A stretch of 64,000 bases of DNA from Himantopus leucocephalus. Its lineage: Eukaryota > Chordata > Aves > Charadriiformes > Recurvirostridae. Location: assembly GCA_003993805.1 (NCBI GenBank), contig RSEF01000017.1:12006269-12070268 (forward strand), in the 5' to 3' direction. A program made the translations under genes and the position numbers. This document shows, in pieces, positions 38,350 through 50,514 of this stretch; positions within the stretch are counted from its first letter, which is position 1, and each line of letters opens with the position of its first letter. Under the pieces are notes generated by a model that worked only from the letters and a program-made list of their open reading frames with translations, had not been told where the DNA came from and searched no databases.

Positions 38350-38559
38350 GTGAGGAGTCACTTTCCTGCTCTCCCCAAATGTGAGACTGCTGAGGGGGAA
38401 GCGAGGGGTGTGCTTACAGGAGGGGTAGGACTGAAGCGCTCAGGAACAGTGGGTCAGTACAATCAGGCTGCCGTTTTGCTCTACCAGCCTGCCTCAGCAG
38501 CAAACCCCGAGGCAGAAAAAACTCATCTGGTAGATCTTGGAGATACAGATGAGGCCAGA
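38350..38559 (+). other. Candidate cassette exon, 210 bases, unconfirmed
   Basis: Seventy open codons start VRSHFPALP and end LVDLGDTDEAR. An AG (ATATAGCCAG) lies at the left and a GTAAGC donor at 38560-38565. Both ends are phase 0, compatible with insertion between exons 5 and 6. The acceptor's pyrimidine tract is poor, and CAGGTGAGG at the left edge also resembles a donor. The segment is more GC-rich than its flanks. The peptide is not recognised. Confidence 0.18.
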
Positions 38560-39786
38560 GTAAGCTTTTGTTGAGCTGCAGGATAGAGGGAAGGTCTTGA
38601 AAGTTAATTTGAACGTTTGAACCGTCAGCTTATATTTTGTGAGGTATTATTCATACTCTCAGAAAATGCAGTTAGTTATAGTTACGTTCACTACAACAGA
38701 ATCTGCCTACTCTGTAAATAATATTCCGAAACGTTTCTTGCATAGTGTGAAGTATATAGAGCTACTGTAATGGAGTTTTTCAGAATAGCATTTGAAAAAG
38801 GAAGATTTGCTAGTTACTGGTAGAATTATTTCTGTTAAATTCATAACATGGGTATTTATGGAGTCATTCATGTTCTTCTGCAATTCAAGATGACTGGGGA
38901 TTCCCTGGCTTTCTGCTTTTCTTCTGAAATTGTGGCTCCTTCCTGTCTTCTGTGTAAAGTATCTCATCAAACTCGGGTTTTACACGTGGCATGACCGCAT
39001 CCTCTAAACGCACTAGTTGAATTTCTTTCAAGAATCAGTGCCCAGATTGTTGTTTCTGTATTGTGATGTGTTCTGTGAGATCTGTCTCAAAAACTTAGCT
39101 TGCCCTGGTTCTGTCTGCAGCACCAAAAAATTGCTACTGACATAACTATTTGTTAATGATTTAACGTAACCTATAACCCATTGCAGCACAGGCACAGCAA
39201 GCTTGATGTTAATCTTTGAAAGTTTTTTTTATCTCCTTTCCCAGCTTGTGTTTGGGAAAGAAAAACACTGTCACTAACAATAATGTATAGATACACAACC
39301 TTACTTCAGTAGTTACTGAGCTCTAAGCACTAGAAAAAAGACATCAAACTAAGTCACAACCTTGTGTGTACGAGAAATTCTGAAGCACAGAGAGCAGTAA
39401 TGGTTAATCCTCTAAAACATTAGCCCTTGGTGTACACAGAAAACAAAGAATATTCAGGTCACTTGGATCACAGTACTTTTAACTCTGCCTGCACAGAAAT
39501 GTCTCTAGTTGATATTTGCTAAGTTGTGGTGGGTAAGCGTCTCTGTGTAAATGGTAATGAGACCGTTAGGGCTGTGTTGGCCTAAAGTGCAGCTGTGCGA
39601 GTCCTGAGGTAACGAAAGGCCTCCGCAGTGGAAGGGGAAGGGCACCGAGGGTCAAGAGGAGAGCCAGCCCGCGCACAGGTGGTTTAGATCTCTTGAGAAA
39701 CAGGAAGAAAAAAACCCTCAGTAGATACCATTTCGAAGGACAGAATGTCATTGTTAGTGTGAGACTTTTAAAAAAATGGCAGGGTT

Positions 39787-40286
39787 TGTGTTCTTGATGG
39801 CACGGGGCGGGGGGGTGTCGGTGGCGAGGCGTTGGCGGGGCCTGCAGGGCTCTGTGAGGAGAGGCCGAGCTGAGCCCGCCGGTGAGGGCAAAATGGCGGA
39901 GCGAGGGGTGAGTGAAGTGTGAGGAGGAAGGAGCGTCACGGAGGGACTGTTCTGGACTGACCTTGAGCCCCGTGTCCATCGCCTTGCGCCGCTCGGGGAG
40001 GAGGCAGGGAGTCGGGAAGGGAGGGGGGAAGCTGAGCTGGGGGAGAGCGGGGGGGGGAAGGTGTTCTAGTTTCTCACCACCCAGCTCTATTTTAATTGGC
40101 AATAAATTAAATTAATTTCCCTAAGTCGAGTCTGTTTTGCCCATGATGCTAATTGGTAAGTGATCTCCCTGCCTTTATCTCGTCCCACGAGCTGCTTCTT
40201 CGTGTTTTCTCCCCCGGTGCTGCTGAGGAGGGGGAGGGAGGGAGCGGCTGGGTGGGTGTCTGGGAGCCGGCCAAGGGAACCCGCCA
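39787..40286 (+). mobile_element. Solo LTR of an avian endogenous retrovirus (TguLTR5-like)
   Basis: About 500 GC-rich bases begin near TGTGTTCTTGATGGCACGG and end near ACCCGCCA. They contain blocks I associate with a common bird LTR family: 'ctgtgaggagaggccgag', 'gaggaggaaggagcg', 'ccttgcgccgctcggggagg', 'ggcaataaattaaattaatt', 'aagtcgagtctgttttgccc', 'gtgatctccctgcctttatc' and 'gctgaggagggggagggag'. The AATAAA at 40101-40106 marks its polyadenylation signal, so the LTR points the same way as DENND1A. No internal retroviral genes flank it, hence solo. Both ends are approximate; I could not find a clear target-site duplication. The family name is from memory. Confidence 0.75.
40101..40106 (+). 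promoter_or_regulatory. AATAAA polyadenylation signal inside the LTR
   Basis: AATAAA sits in the context TTGGCAATAAATTAAATTAA, the usual U3/R position for this LTR type. In sense orientation within the intron it could end transcripts early, although no evidence of use is visible. Confidence 0.5.
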
Positions 40287-40841
40287 TATGCATGAATAAA
40301 ACTCTCATTTTGTTGTTTCGCATTAAGTCTCTTAATACAAGGGAATATAGCCTTAAAAGAAAAAAAAAAACCAACCCACCTGTATTTGTGGGAAACAAAT
40401 TTTTCAGACCTACAGAATTTGTTCTTAGCCTTGGTGGTGATGGATGGCCTGATTATGCAGAACAGTTTCTCTAAGAGTCTGATGTTTGAATTAATTTAGC
40501 TGAAATTCTTTCATGGATTCTAATCAAGAATGACACAGAACTTCATGGACTACCTTTAAAAGAGTACTCAACAACAAGTTAACAGTGGATTTTAAGTAGG
40601 AGGGAAGGTTGAAATGAAGCTTTTGTTTTCGTATTGGTTTCTGAATAGAATCCACTCCTAGAGAAGCAAAGCAGCTTGAAAAGTAATGCTTTTAGAACTG
40701 AAAAATTCAACTCTGAATTCACAATGTCACTTTTTGTCATAACTGCTGCTGTGGTTAGTGCACTTTTGATTTAGTTGTGCCCCAATGTGTTAAGCTTTGT
40801 TTGTGATATGAGAGTGATCTGGACCTGTTGTGTGATTTCAG

Positions 40842-40967
40842 GTTTCTGCACTGAAGAACAGATTGAAGAAAGTCTCTACAACCACTGGAGATGGTGTTGC
40901 AAGAGCGTTTCTAAAAGCACAAGCATCTTTCTTTGGGAGCTACAGAAACGCCCTGAAAATTGAACCT
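40842..40967 (+). CDS. DENND1A: DENND1A internal exon 6 of window (start of dDENN)
   Basis: This exon of 126 bases (42 codons, phase 0/0) starts VSALKNRLKKVSTTTGDGVA and ends KAQASFFGSYRNALKIEP. It opens the downstream DENN module. TTTGDGVARAFLKAQA-FFGSYRNALK is a strong DENND1A signature; in DENND1B I recall STATGDGVARAFLRAQAALFGSYR. The acceptor is GTGATTTCAG ending at 40841 and the donor is GTAAGT at 40968. The family continues with EEPITFCEEAF, and no sequence encoding this was found in the remaining 23 kb, so the next exon lies beyond the window. Confidence 0.97.
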
Positions 40968-43900
40968 GTAAGTAGGAAATTGGTAGGCATAAGATGTAAG
41001 TCTGCAGCTGTGGTGGGGAAAAAAACTAACAAGAATTCAAAGTGTAGTATAATCTACTTTTACTAAGGTCAGCATTGTGGCTCTTTGGCTAACTAGTACT
41101 GATGACAGTGTTCCAGTCTCCAAAAAAGAAAAAGGTGCAACAAGCATGATCAATCACGCAGGGAGAAAACTTCTTATGGAAAGGTATGGGTGTTGCTTGT
41201 TTCTGAAGACAGTTAAGTTAGAAGAGAGATTATAAAAAAGTATAAATTAATTATGATAGGAGGCTAGTGCAGAGTAGACCATTATCTTTCACTGTGAAAC
41301 CTGGCTATTCATTGCATGATTTTTAAAGGTAGTAAAAGATATACTGCTTTTTACACAATATATGATTAACTGTGAAACATGCAAATTTATGGAATTTAAG
41401 AACATAATACAATTAGTAAAGAAATTGTGTTTTTACAAAATACGAAGAATGTCTGGAGTTGTAACTATTGATGATAAATGTTCTGTTAGGGAAATTCAGT
41501 CTCTTGCTTCTGGTTCAGAGCTAATCTCTATTTAGCAACGATTAAGTGCCATCTGAGTGGGGGAAGGATTTTTCTGTACTTGATCTGGGGTTTTATTACT
41601 TCTAGTGAGGCATCTGTTCCTGGCTTACTGCGAGTAGCTTCATGGACTTCAATACGAATCAGTCCAGCCAAATTAATGTATTTCCACATATTTTGTGACA
41701 CTCTGGTTTTGCTACCGTGTACTTAGGGGTTTCCTGTTAAAGGATAGACAGTTAGAGACAAGGTAAATAGTCTGAGGAACATTCACTTGTAATCCATGAG
41801 ATATGTCCCAGAAATATGTGGGATGAGAAGTACTGACTGCAGAGTGATTCAGAGAATATTTCCAAAATATTCCATGTTCCCTATTTCTGAAGTAGGAGAA
41901 ACTAACACCTGTGCAAGTCAAATGCAGTGGTAAATCTCAGGGTGGTGTTCATGGACTCATTTGAACCACTGTTGTTTAGATCTCTGGCTGCTTAACGAGA
42001 AGGTGTCTGTAGAAGACAAAAAATTCTTTTGTCTTAATACCTTCATCTCTCATCTGCAAGCATCTGGAGGCAGAACAGAAAATGGGTGGTAGCAGTGGAG
42101 AGCTTGAATATGACTGGGGGGTGCTGAGATGAGTTCTGAGTGTAAGTGGGGAGGCTGAATGAGTGGAGTGAGAGTGAAGGCTTACTGGTTGAGAAAGGGT
42201 GTTGCATTTTGCATTATTCTGCTCTGTGAAGATGAATAAAGAGATCTGGTATGCAGGCAAGTAATAAATCTAGTTTTAATCATGATGTTAAATGAAAAGA
42301 CTAGAATTTGGACTGCAGACACAGTGATTCTTGAGGCAGTGGATGTTTCCGTAAGTAAAGTCTCTTCAGTACTATGATTTGTCTTGTTGTTTTTAAAGGC
42401 AGAAGGAAAAAAATAGCTCAGTCTGATTTCTATACAGCCCAGTTATCACCATCAAATAAGAATCATTCCAACAATTCATATTCAGGGTTCAACAATTACT
42501 TTTGAAGTCAGCATGAGTCCTTCTACATCTTACTGGGGGAACGTGTATATCGCGTGTGTGTAAAAAATAAATTGTATTGACCTGTGTATGTGTGTCTGGC
42601 TGTAAGTATTGGGCTTTTAAAGTGTCTAAGGTGAAACAATGGGAGGTATTTAAAATGTTGTCTGTAAAAAATACCAAAACGAAACCAGCAAGGCACTCTG
42701 GCAGTAAGCCTCCTTTATCCATGTCGGGGAGACACTGACTTCCCTTCATCCATGCAGGCTTCCTTGTTCTCCGATGCTCCTCCCAGTAGTTGCCAGGCAA
42801 CTCTGGGAATATTAGTGTATGCTTTGCCTGGATGTGTGCGTGAGATTAACTAGTTAAGGGATTTTTGAAGAAAAATAATAATTTAAATTGCTTTTCTGGA
42901 AATACCATCTGGTATTTTGAAGGCTGAATGTTAAAGATGAACATTCGAAACCAGTTGACAATGGCACACCCCTAGAAACTGCAACTTCGAGTGACAGCTA
43001 ACCTGAGAAAGTAGGAGAAATTGTTCAGTTTGCTTATGAGTCCATCAAAGAAAGCTTGTAAACGTAATTGCACAAATATGTCACAAAATCCAATTTTAAT
43101 AATCTGGAAGTGGGGATTTTCAGGGCTTTCTTTCCTAAGTCCTTTTATAAATTAAAAATTTAATTTCTGATTATAAGTTTCACTATTAAGATATATATAT
43201 AAAGAAAATTTGCAAGTGTTTCATGTGCTGAACATGTCAGAGTCAAATGACCTGCGTTCTCTTTCCACTGCTGCCACAGACATCCTGTGAGGCACCGGAC
43301 AGGTCACACAACTGGTTTATACCTCACTTCCAGTTTAGAATATGCCAACAGTGAATGCAATTACTGAGAGACTCTTGTTACTGTTAGGAACATCGCACAT
43401 AAAAACTAGTTTAAAACCCTTGGAAAACCTTAAGAAGATGCAGCAAAACTCCAAACAATAGCGTGTAATGAGTAAAACAATTAGGAAACGTACTTGCTAA
43501 GTTCACAAAATAAAATGGGATTGTAATTTATTAACAAAGCATCGTAACTGGCAATTAGTAAGGCATCCTGCAATTTAAAGCCCTGTGTTTCTCTGTTGTG
43601 CTGTACTTCGAATGCTGCACTTGAAATAGTCTTCTCTATTCTCACATAATTCCATCTTCTACACAGCAATTATGTTCATTGTTATTTCCTGTCAGCTGAT
43701 TAGCTCAGTTTGCCGAGTTTGTGGATTATATACTAGCAGGTGTTCAAAGTCATCATGATATACATCTTCTCATATAAATACGGAGTGACAGGAGTTTCTT
43801 GTTCAATAGTGGAAGAATATTAAAGTGTATGCAGCAACTCTTTGATTCCTCTCTATTGATGTATTAGAATCCACAAAGGCCACAGTAGATACCATAATTT

Positions 43901-45077
43901 CCTTGAAAATTTTAATATCTGTTTGGAAAAAAATTATTTTGAAACTGTTACTGTTGTAACAGTTACAAATAAAATCATTTTGGTACATCTGAGACAAATA
44001 GAAAAGCAAATGGAAGAAAGAGCTTCTAGGAAAAGAACGTATTTTCAGATGCTTCCATTGTGTGTTTTTTTTTCCTCTTATCACCTTCACATGTCGTTGT
44101 AAATATGGGGCATAAGCTGGACTGAACATGAGGTAGTTCTTTGCATCTGACGTCCCATAACTCAAGAAATGTGACTGTTCATTTGAAATTATTGATAATT
44201 AGGAAATAAATTCAAAGAAGCCGTAGCTTTGCCTCCTTTCATAGTTTTTGTCTCATAAGACAATTTAATTTCATAGACCATCTCATCTGGTATGAGTTGA
44301 CTTTTCAGGATAAATGGTGTGAAGCTATTTTTCATTATTCTCTGTAGACCCAGAACATATCACAGAACAGACTTTAAACTCATATTATACTTAAGCATAG
44401 TAAGAGCTCTTATTCTGTTCAGGAGCATTTACTCTAAAGATAAAAGGTAATGTGGTGTGTGTACGAACCAGTACACCGACAATGAACGAGTCACTGTTGC
44501 CGTAAACTTTCTGACGACTTCAGTAACTAGAACTTTTGCATGAAAAAGCATATCCAGATAATACAGTCTGCAAGTCTAATCATAAGATTTACGTAACAAA
44601 ATAACTGATTTTGTTTATGTTCCTAGTGTATATATGTGTTTTCTGTAGCTGCATTGAGCCAGATTTTAAATACGGAAATCTGTTACATGTGGTGAGCTTA
44701 CAGTCCCCACAAACCTCAGTGGCTGTTAAGTACAGTAAAACAGATTACAAACAGTGTGTTTACTTGGCTATATTGAGGCAGATTATTATCTTTATGGATC
44801 TTACTGAAATTTTTCACTGTGACACCGATGTGAGCATTTTGTTCACTTGAATGACTTTTTTCTAAATTCCTGATTTTTTGCTGTTTGCAGAGGGAACGTT
44901 TTTATCTTCTAAATATTTAATTCACAAAATTAGGTCATCTTCAACAGAAATAGCTTTATAATTACTACATGTGTGCAAAGATGGTTTGTAGTACTTAATA
45001 GTTGTGTGTATATTGGTAACGGAGGAGGGAAATGAGGCTCATTTTCTGCATCAAAGATGTTGAGCGTGCACTTTCTT

Positions 45078-45098
45078 CTGCTGACACCTAGTGGCCAG
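45078..45098 (-). promoter_or_regulatory. CTCF-like binding motif
   Basis: On the minus strand the sequence reads TGGCCACTAGGTGTCAGCA. It matches the CTCF core CCASYAGRKGGC with one mismatch (T at the second G of GGC) and has a favourable upstream TGG. It lies about 80 bases left of a GC-rich patch. Confidence 0.4.
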
Positions 45099-45164
45099 AG
45101 ACAGCATTTAATGGGTTTTCCTTCCCAGACAATCTCTGTTAAGGAACAAACATCCTCCCACCTG

Positions 45165-45325
45165 TGAATAACGGTAAGCTCGCGGTGTGGGGCGAGGAGA
45201 GCAGTGGCGTGCGGGGGATGAGACCACCGGCCGTACTGGGTTGAGGGTGGGGCGCTGGGAGCGCCAGCCTGGGCCTCTGGGGCTCTTTCCCCTGCCTGGC
45301 CTAGGGGGGGTTAGCGGCAGGCTCC
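45165..45325. other. GC- and CpG-rich patch
   Basis: The patch is GC-rich in an AT-rich surrounding, with CGCGGTG, GCGTGCGGGG, CACCGGCCG and GGGGCGCTGGGAGCGCC (a GGCGCT/AGCGCC inverted repeat). It keeps an open frame on the minus strand, explained by lack of TA-rich stops. It could be a small CpG island or an old element; I do not recognise it. Confidence 0.4.
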
Positions 45326-46014
45326 AAGTTTGACGTACGGTCTTCTCAAAGGACAAGCTTTCTGTCTGCTCTCTGGTCACTCCAGCGAGCTTTACAAAGG
45401 GAACTGTGTATGTTATGTGTATGAATTTAATACAACGTTTTCTGGCTTGACAGATTTTAAAAGCTGCTTTACTCGCACTTTGCTTTAAAATCTGCGTGTT
45501 CTGATCATGTATTTCTATTGCCACGTCTTGCTTCCTTTTGTCTCTCTTTCATTGCTATAAATACACTGTAAGGTGAAAATTTCTGTGCTTATTTTTCTTT
45601 TGCAGTGCTGCTACTTTTTGTATGGGTAGTTAAGGGGGGGGGGGTAATTTTAACATTCATAACCCAAATAGATATCAGTATCTAAGTGCTCCTGCAGGTA
45701 GTTTTCTCTTTAACTTTGCTGTTTTGCATTGACAACTTCCTGTATGCAGACACTGTAAAATTTGGTGTCTCTTTCACAGCACAGCATACACGGTACGCTG
45801 AGGTGAGAGGTACATGTGATGCAGTGTGAGCTGAGGTAGCCCATTTTATTTCTGATGCACCACTGCAGAGACATGTCTGTGCATAAGATTCTGGTGTTTG
45901 TTTGGATTTGAATCAGGATCGCCTGGTTTGTTTTCAAAAGGCTGATTTAGTTATTATGGACTTGTTAATCTAGTTATTAGGGTAGTGATTTCTGCATTCT
46001 TTGTAAAATGTTTT

Positions 46015-46029
46015 TTGTGTGTGTGTGTA
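46015..46029. repeat. (GT)n microsatellite
   Basis: TTTTTTGTGTGTGTGTGTGTAT contains a short pure GT run. Confidence 0.8.
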
Positions 46030-49000
46030 TTGCCATATTACCTAAATCTAGTCCTTCCTCTCATTTATAAAATCCATGTAAACCTGATTTTGGCAGATTG
46101 TGAATATGCTAGATATTCGTAATTTCCATATTTCATGCTGGATTTATACAGTTGCAACACCTGTGAGTTATTTCCAGTATGTGCCAGTCTGTGGCGATGT
46201 CTCTGAGGAGGTGAAACAATTGCCATAGTTGCCTTACTTGTGGCAAGAACTGCATTCCTTATTATTTGGCTCATACCATCTTCTTGAGGCGTGCCCAGCA
46301 AAATCTTCCATTGCTTTGCTCTCCTTGAGAGGCCCTTCTTTCTCTCTGGGAATGAGTTGGAGTGAAGCAGTAACAGTGCTGTGATCTTTGTCCAGCGCTT
46401 AGCGGTGTCGCTGGTTCCTTGTTAGGTGTCAAAGTTTGCATGGTTTCTAAACAAAGTAAGCCTGAAACTAGTGGGGGGAAGAGGGTGAAGGGAGCTGTGA
46501 TGGCATTAAAAGTGTAATTAAATTGTTTGTGAGGACATTAGGAAATCGATGTCAAAGTGAAAAAAATACAGAAAAATATGGCTTTATTTTTAGCATTTTA
46601 TTATTGATTAATACTTTATTAAGGGATTTTTTTTAATTTATTTTTTAAATTGAAAATTTGCTTTCAGCCCTGGAAAGGAATGGCCAGTAATTTTCACTGT
46701 TTGCAGATCCCTTGAAAATAGTGTTGTTCTGTTTTGTGATGTTTCCCACAAGGATGAAACTGTCTGCCTCAATCTCAAACTGAGGAAATACGTTGTTGTA
46801 GTTTAAAACATCCCCTGTTTTTCAGTTACATAAAACACATGGAATAGTAGTTGGGAGCTTACTGAAGCTTTAAGATGCTAATGATGAAACGTAACCTTTT
46901 TAAGTAACTACTGGTACTGCAGTGGTTCTGATAGTGGATGGTACTTTTAGTAAACTGTTGTATTATGTACTAATACGGTATTGTAAAAATTTCTACATAA
47001 CCTACATCTTTCAGGTTGAACTAGGATCATAAGTAGTTATTGGTACTAACTTGAATGCGTTGGGAATTACTGATAATAAATTAATCTGTTCAATCGAGTA
47101 TCAATTCATTTCCTTTATGTCTTCATGGTTATTCAATCTTATTCAGGTTTACTACCCTGAGCGGCCATTAGTTGTATAACTGGATGATTTCTGATTAACT
47201 TTAATTGATCTGGATTGATTTGGTTTAAATTTAACCTAAATATTCTTTAGATGTATCCACTTAAAACTAAACAGAAAATCTTGGAGGACAGAGTCAGTGC
47301 TTTTCTACTTCCACGCTTTTTATGTGCTTTCATTGGTGAAGTTACTTGCTAACAACAAGTTAGTGGACAACAATGTGTTTAAGACATTACAAAACGTTTT
47401 CTAATCTTAATATGAAACTACTATTGAAACTCACATATGTATTATATATTCCAGTTTTCAGACTGCTTTAGCTGAACTACACCGGATGTATGTATATAGG
47501 TTTTTATGTACACATTGCTGCCTTAGTTCTGTTGTCCTGTCAAAGCCTGCTAATTTATATTTGGATTCTAAATAAAGACAACATACTACTATTTTTCATA
47601 ATTGTAACTTTGATACCGATTTTCTCTTAATATGATGCAATTTGAGCTGTGGTGGGGGGAAAAGCCATTATGAATAGGAGGAAATAAAAAGTTAACTTTT
47701 CTTTTTCAACATAGCATTCAACTTAAGAAAGTAATGTAATAAGCCTTTTCAGTTTGTGGTTTTATCGTAGTTCCAGAACTGTATAGGGACATCTGTGGGA
47801 AGTGTAGGACACTATTCTTTCATAAGGGGTGTATAATTAAAAAAAAAAGGGTCTCCTTTATTGTATTTCCAAGTTATTTTTTTTCTTGAAAAAAGTGAAA
47901 AAAATTTCCTGCCTTCGTGTAGTAGTGTAAAGACATTTCTGGAGAATCCTTTTATCCCCTTGTTCTCTTTTGACAGTTTCTATTATCCATTCTAATAAAG
48001 ATAGCACTGGTTTGATTATCCATGCTGCAGCCATATCCATACCTCTGGAGACGCTGGTGCTGACCGCTGCTCTCTCCTTTGGGGTGAGCTGGCTGCCGAG
48101 TCCTTCAGCAGGATGCTGCAGGGATGCAGCCTACCTGATCCCACTTACATCAAGTACCAACTGCAGCACTCGGTCTAGAACTCATTTTTAAAAGGCATGC
48201 ACCTGCATTCTGGACAGGACACAGCTTGTCAAGCATCCATTAAAAATTAATGTTGTGATTTCCTGCATTTGTTGTAACCTGTTACTAGAGAATCTGCCTT
48301 AACAGCTGTTGCTATTCTTGGTATCGATACACTGGTGCAGCCACCAAATTGCTATCTTACTTGTACAAAAGTAAATATTTTTCACAAATCCACTTGCACA
48401 GTGGCAATTTCTTCTTATCCCAGGATACTATGTTTAACATCTCATCAGTCTTGGTGGAGTTGTTCCTCCTATGAGCTCTGAATGGGTTCTTACTATCCAG
48501 GGTACTGTAGCTAGCTAATGAACTAAAGTATTCATGTTGCTCTGGCATCGTCTGTTTGCTGGCCAAGAACTGTGTGCACTTTATAAGAAAGCTGTTGCTC
48601 TTTACCTCTGTTTAACTCATGGCCAAGGAAGGTAGAGTTAAGATTACTCCCATAGATACTTAGGTGTCCTACAATAGTGTGAGTTTCAAAGGGGTTTAAG
48701 AGGGCAGTTTACTTAGCCATTTTATGTTTTTACACCACTAAGGATTTTTGCTTTACAGATTCATAAGTAATACCATGATACCAGTAACACAAATTAATGT
48801 CTTCCTGAGAAATGTATCAAAGCAGCAGTGTGATGGCATGACATAAGGCCACTGTATTAATTGTTTTATATCAATCCCTTGCCCAGACTAACACTATGAA
48901 TTCCTTTAACAATTCCAGATCCATGAGATCTGAGTGGGACAGAAATCAGAAAAGAAAAGTAGCAGATGTGTGGTGCAGAGTAAAAAAGCAAATGCCAGAT

Positions 49001-50440
49001 GAGTCCGAAAGGAAATTTTGTTGGGATATGTGTGCGGTAACATTAAAAAAGTGCATTTTACACACTGGTGCATAATTCATTTTGAAGAGGCTTTGTAGCA
49101 TTCAGTGCTTTATCTACTATGAAGTAGGATTGTTGCCATGGTGAATTATTTTTTTAAGTTATTCAGTGGAAGAGTAAATAGTTGTTTCCAACTCCCAGTA
49201 ATTGCCTCATCCCAGTTACTTCCTCTGCATAGCCATCTTTTGCGTAGCTTTTTTTTCCTCACGGGTATATTTTAAAGGTATACATTGTATAGAGAGTAGA
49301 TCCTTCCCTTCCACCAGAGTTGCCTTGACAGGTCAGATTTTTAGGAGTATTTGTCCATATATAGAAAAAATGAAGAAGGAAGATCACTAATGCTTATATT
49401 ACATGTGTACAAACTTGATTAAAAATGCCCAAAATTGTAGGGAAAACAGTGAGCAGAAGCATATAAAATAAAGTTTTTTGGTTTACATGCAGTTTGTTGT
49501 GCTCCTTTTAAAGTTAGTGCTGATGTATATTTAATACGAATTTTCACCCACCTGGGTTTACTTTTTTCCTGTTCAGTTGCTGTTAACTCTCAAGTACATG
49601 CCTGTATAGCCAGTCTAGTAGTGCCTAAATGATGGTAATTCCTGAATCCCATCCTGATGACTTTACTAACAGATAGGAGTAGACAATGACAGTGGCATTG
49701 ACAGTGACAGTGTGTAAAACCTGATATTTGTATGATAAAAATGGAGATGAATTGCTGTATATTCTGGAAGGGAAAATTAAGCCTTTTTTTCCTAGTGTAA
49801 AGATTCTGTGTTTTGTGGCATTTTGAAGACCCTAGTTTTCAACAGTCTCACTTAGAAGCTACCTGTGACGATTGTTATGCTTTACTATTTACGGAAAGTG
49901 TTCTGGAAGACGTACTACCCAGAATTCAAAATCACTGACTGAAAAAGATCTGCTGGGGAAAGACAGTTTTGTTTGTTTGTTTTCTGCATGGTTGTTGTTT
50001 TCATTTCAATCCTGTTGCTGTGTTTTGTCTCTGAGCATTACTGTTGCTATAGACAAGTTTCAGCTTTTGCTTTTGCTGGTTTAAACCTTAAAAATGGTTC
50101 TTTTTCTAACAAGCATTTACTGTTCTTCAAAATGCATTTAATATTCTACTTCTAAGTCTGTTGAGATACACATATGTTAATGAAACTGAAAAGACATTCT
50201 CTTTAATCTCTTATAGCAGTCTGTTGTGTAGTAAACAGAATTGTTTTGTAATTTCCAAAACTGTTATAAGACACTGTGTTGTATAATTCTGTATGCCAAG
50301 CTAGGGGGAGAAAACTAAGATTCTGAAGGAAAGGTAATAAAAAACAATATTTGAGAAAGTTAGCATGGCCCTCTGCTGAATATGGTGTTTCTGCTGTAAA
50401 AGATGCAGTTAAACTTTCCTGTCCATCATATGTGTTAAAG

Positions 50441-50514
50441 TAAAAAAACAAACAAATAAACAAAACCAAAAAGAAACACAAACACAACAACAAAACCCCA
50501 AACAAGCAAAACCC
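50441..50514. repeat. A-rich low-complexity tract (AAAC/AAC)n
   Basis: The tract is made of AAAC, AAAT, AACA and ACAC units with few other bases. It generates a long open frame on the minus strand rich in Phe, Leu and Val, which is an artefact. Confidence 0.85.

Larger units (their letters stand above)
33693..40841 (+). other. DENND1A intron (7.1 kb)
   Basis: The intron carries a CTCF-like motif, two phase-compatible open segments that could be cassette exons, and a solo LTR, all listed separately. A balanced, non-repetitive block at about 34840-35110 looks like conserved noncoding sequence. Nothing else is recognised. Confidence 0.75.
175..40967 (+). other. DENND1A: DENND1A gene, internal portion (six exons and their introns)
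   Basis: Six exons on the + strand join into one open frame of 180 codons without a stop. The product matches DENND1A and not its paralogue DENND1B: diagnostic stretches are [32 protein letters not shown] and [15 protein letters not shown], where DENND1B differs (for example SRSLEDVV and SPFNDLNNLPSDV). From knowledge of the family, the DENN domain catalyses GDP/GTP exchange on Rab35 at clathrin-coated pits and endosomes, and the C-terminal tail, absent here, binds AP-2 and clathrin. The exons correspond to very roughly residues 130-310 of a protein of about 1,000. Neither start codon nor stop codon is in the window. Introns between the mapped exons are about 6.7, 8.0, 9.5, 8.9 and 7.1 kb. 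The assignment comes from recalled family sequence, not a database search. Confidence 0.95.

Noticed and set aside
39893..39907. CpG island with a first exon of a separate gene (ATGGCGGAG then GTGAGT)
   Set aside because: The surrounding sequence matches a known type of avian LTR on both sides, so the start-codon context is part of the repeat. It is kept only as an LTR-derived promoter possibility.
39566..40102. 178-codon open frame on the minus strand, proline-rich
   Set aside because: Most of it (from about 39787) overlaps the antisense strand of the GC-rich LTR. Its low stop density follows from base composition.
45108..45524. 138-codon open frame on the minus strand
   Set aside because: It spans the GC-rich patch and then unrelated AT-rich sequence. 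No domain or splice structure is visible.
48993..49020. Hammerhead-ribozyme-like core (GATGAGTCCGAAAGGA)
   Set aside because: The stem II and GAAA loop pattern is present, but the first core element is CAGATGA instead of CTGATGA and the required GAAA segment after stem II is missing (AATTTT instead). There is also no obvious stem I or III.
49685..49713. Asp/Ser-rich codon-like repeat (GACAGTG units) ending in TAA after an AG
   Set aside because: It is only about a dozen codons long, with an in-frame stop just upstream. It fits a short imperfect repeat better than a terminal exon.
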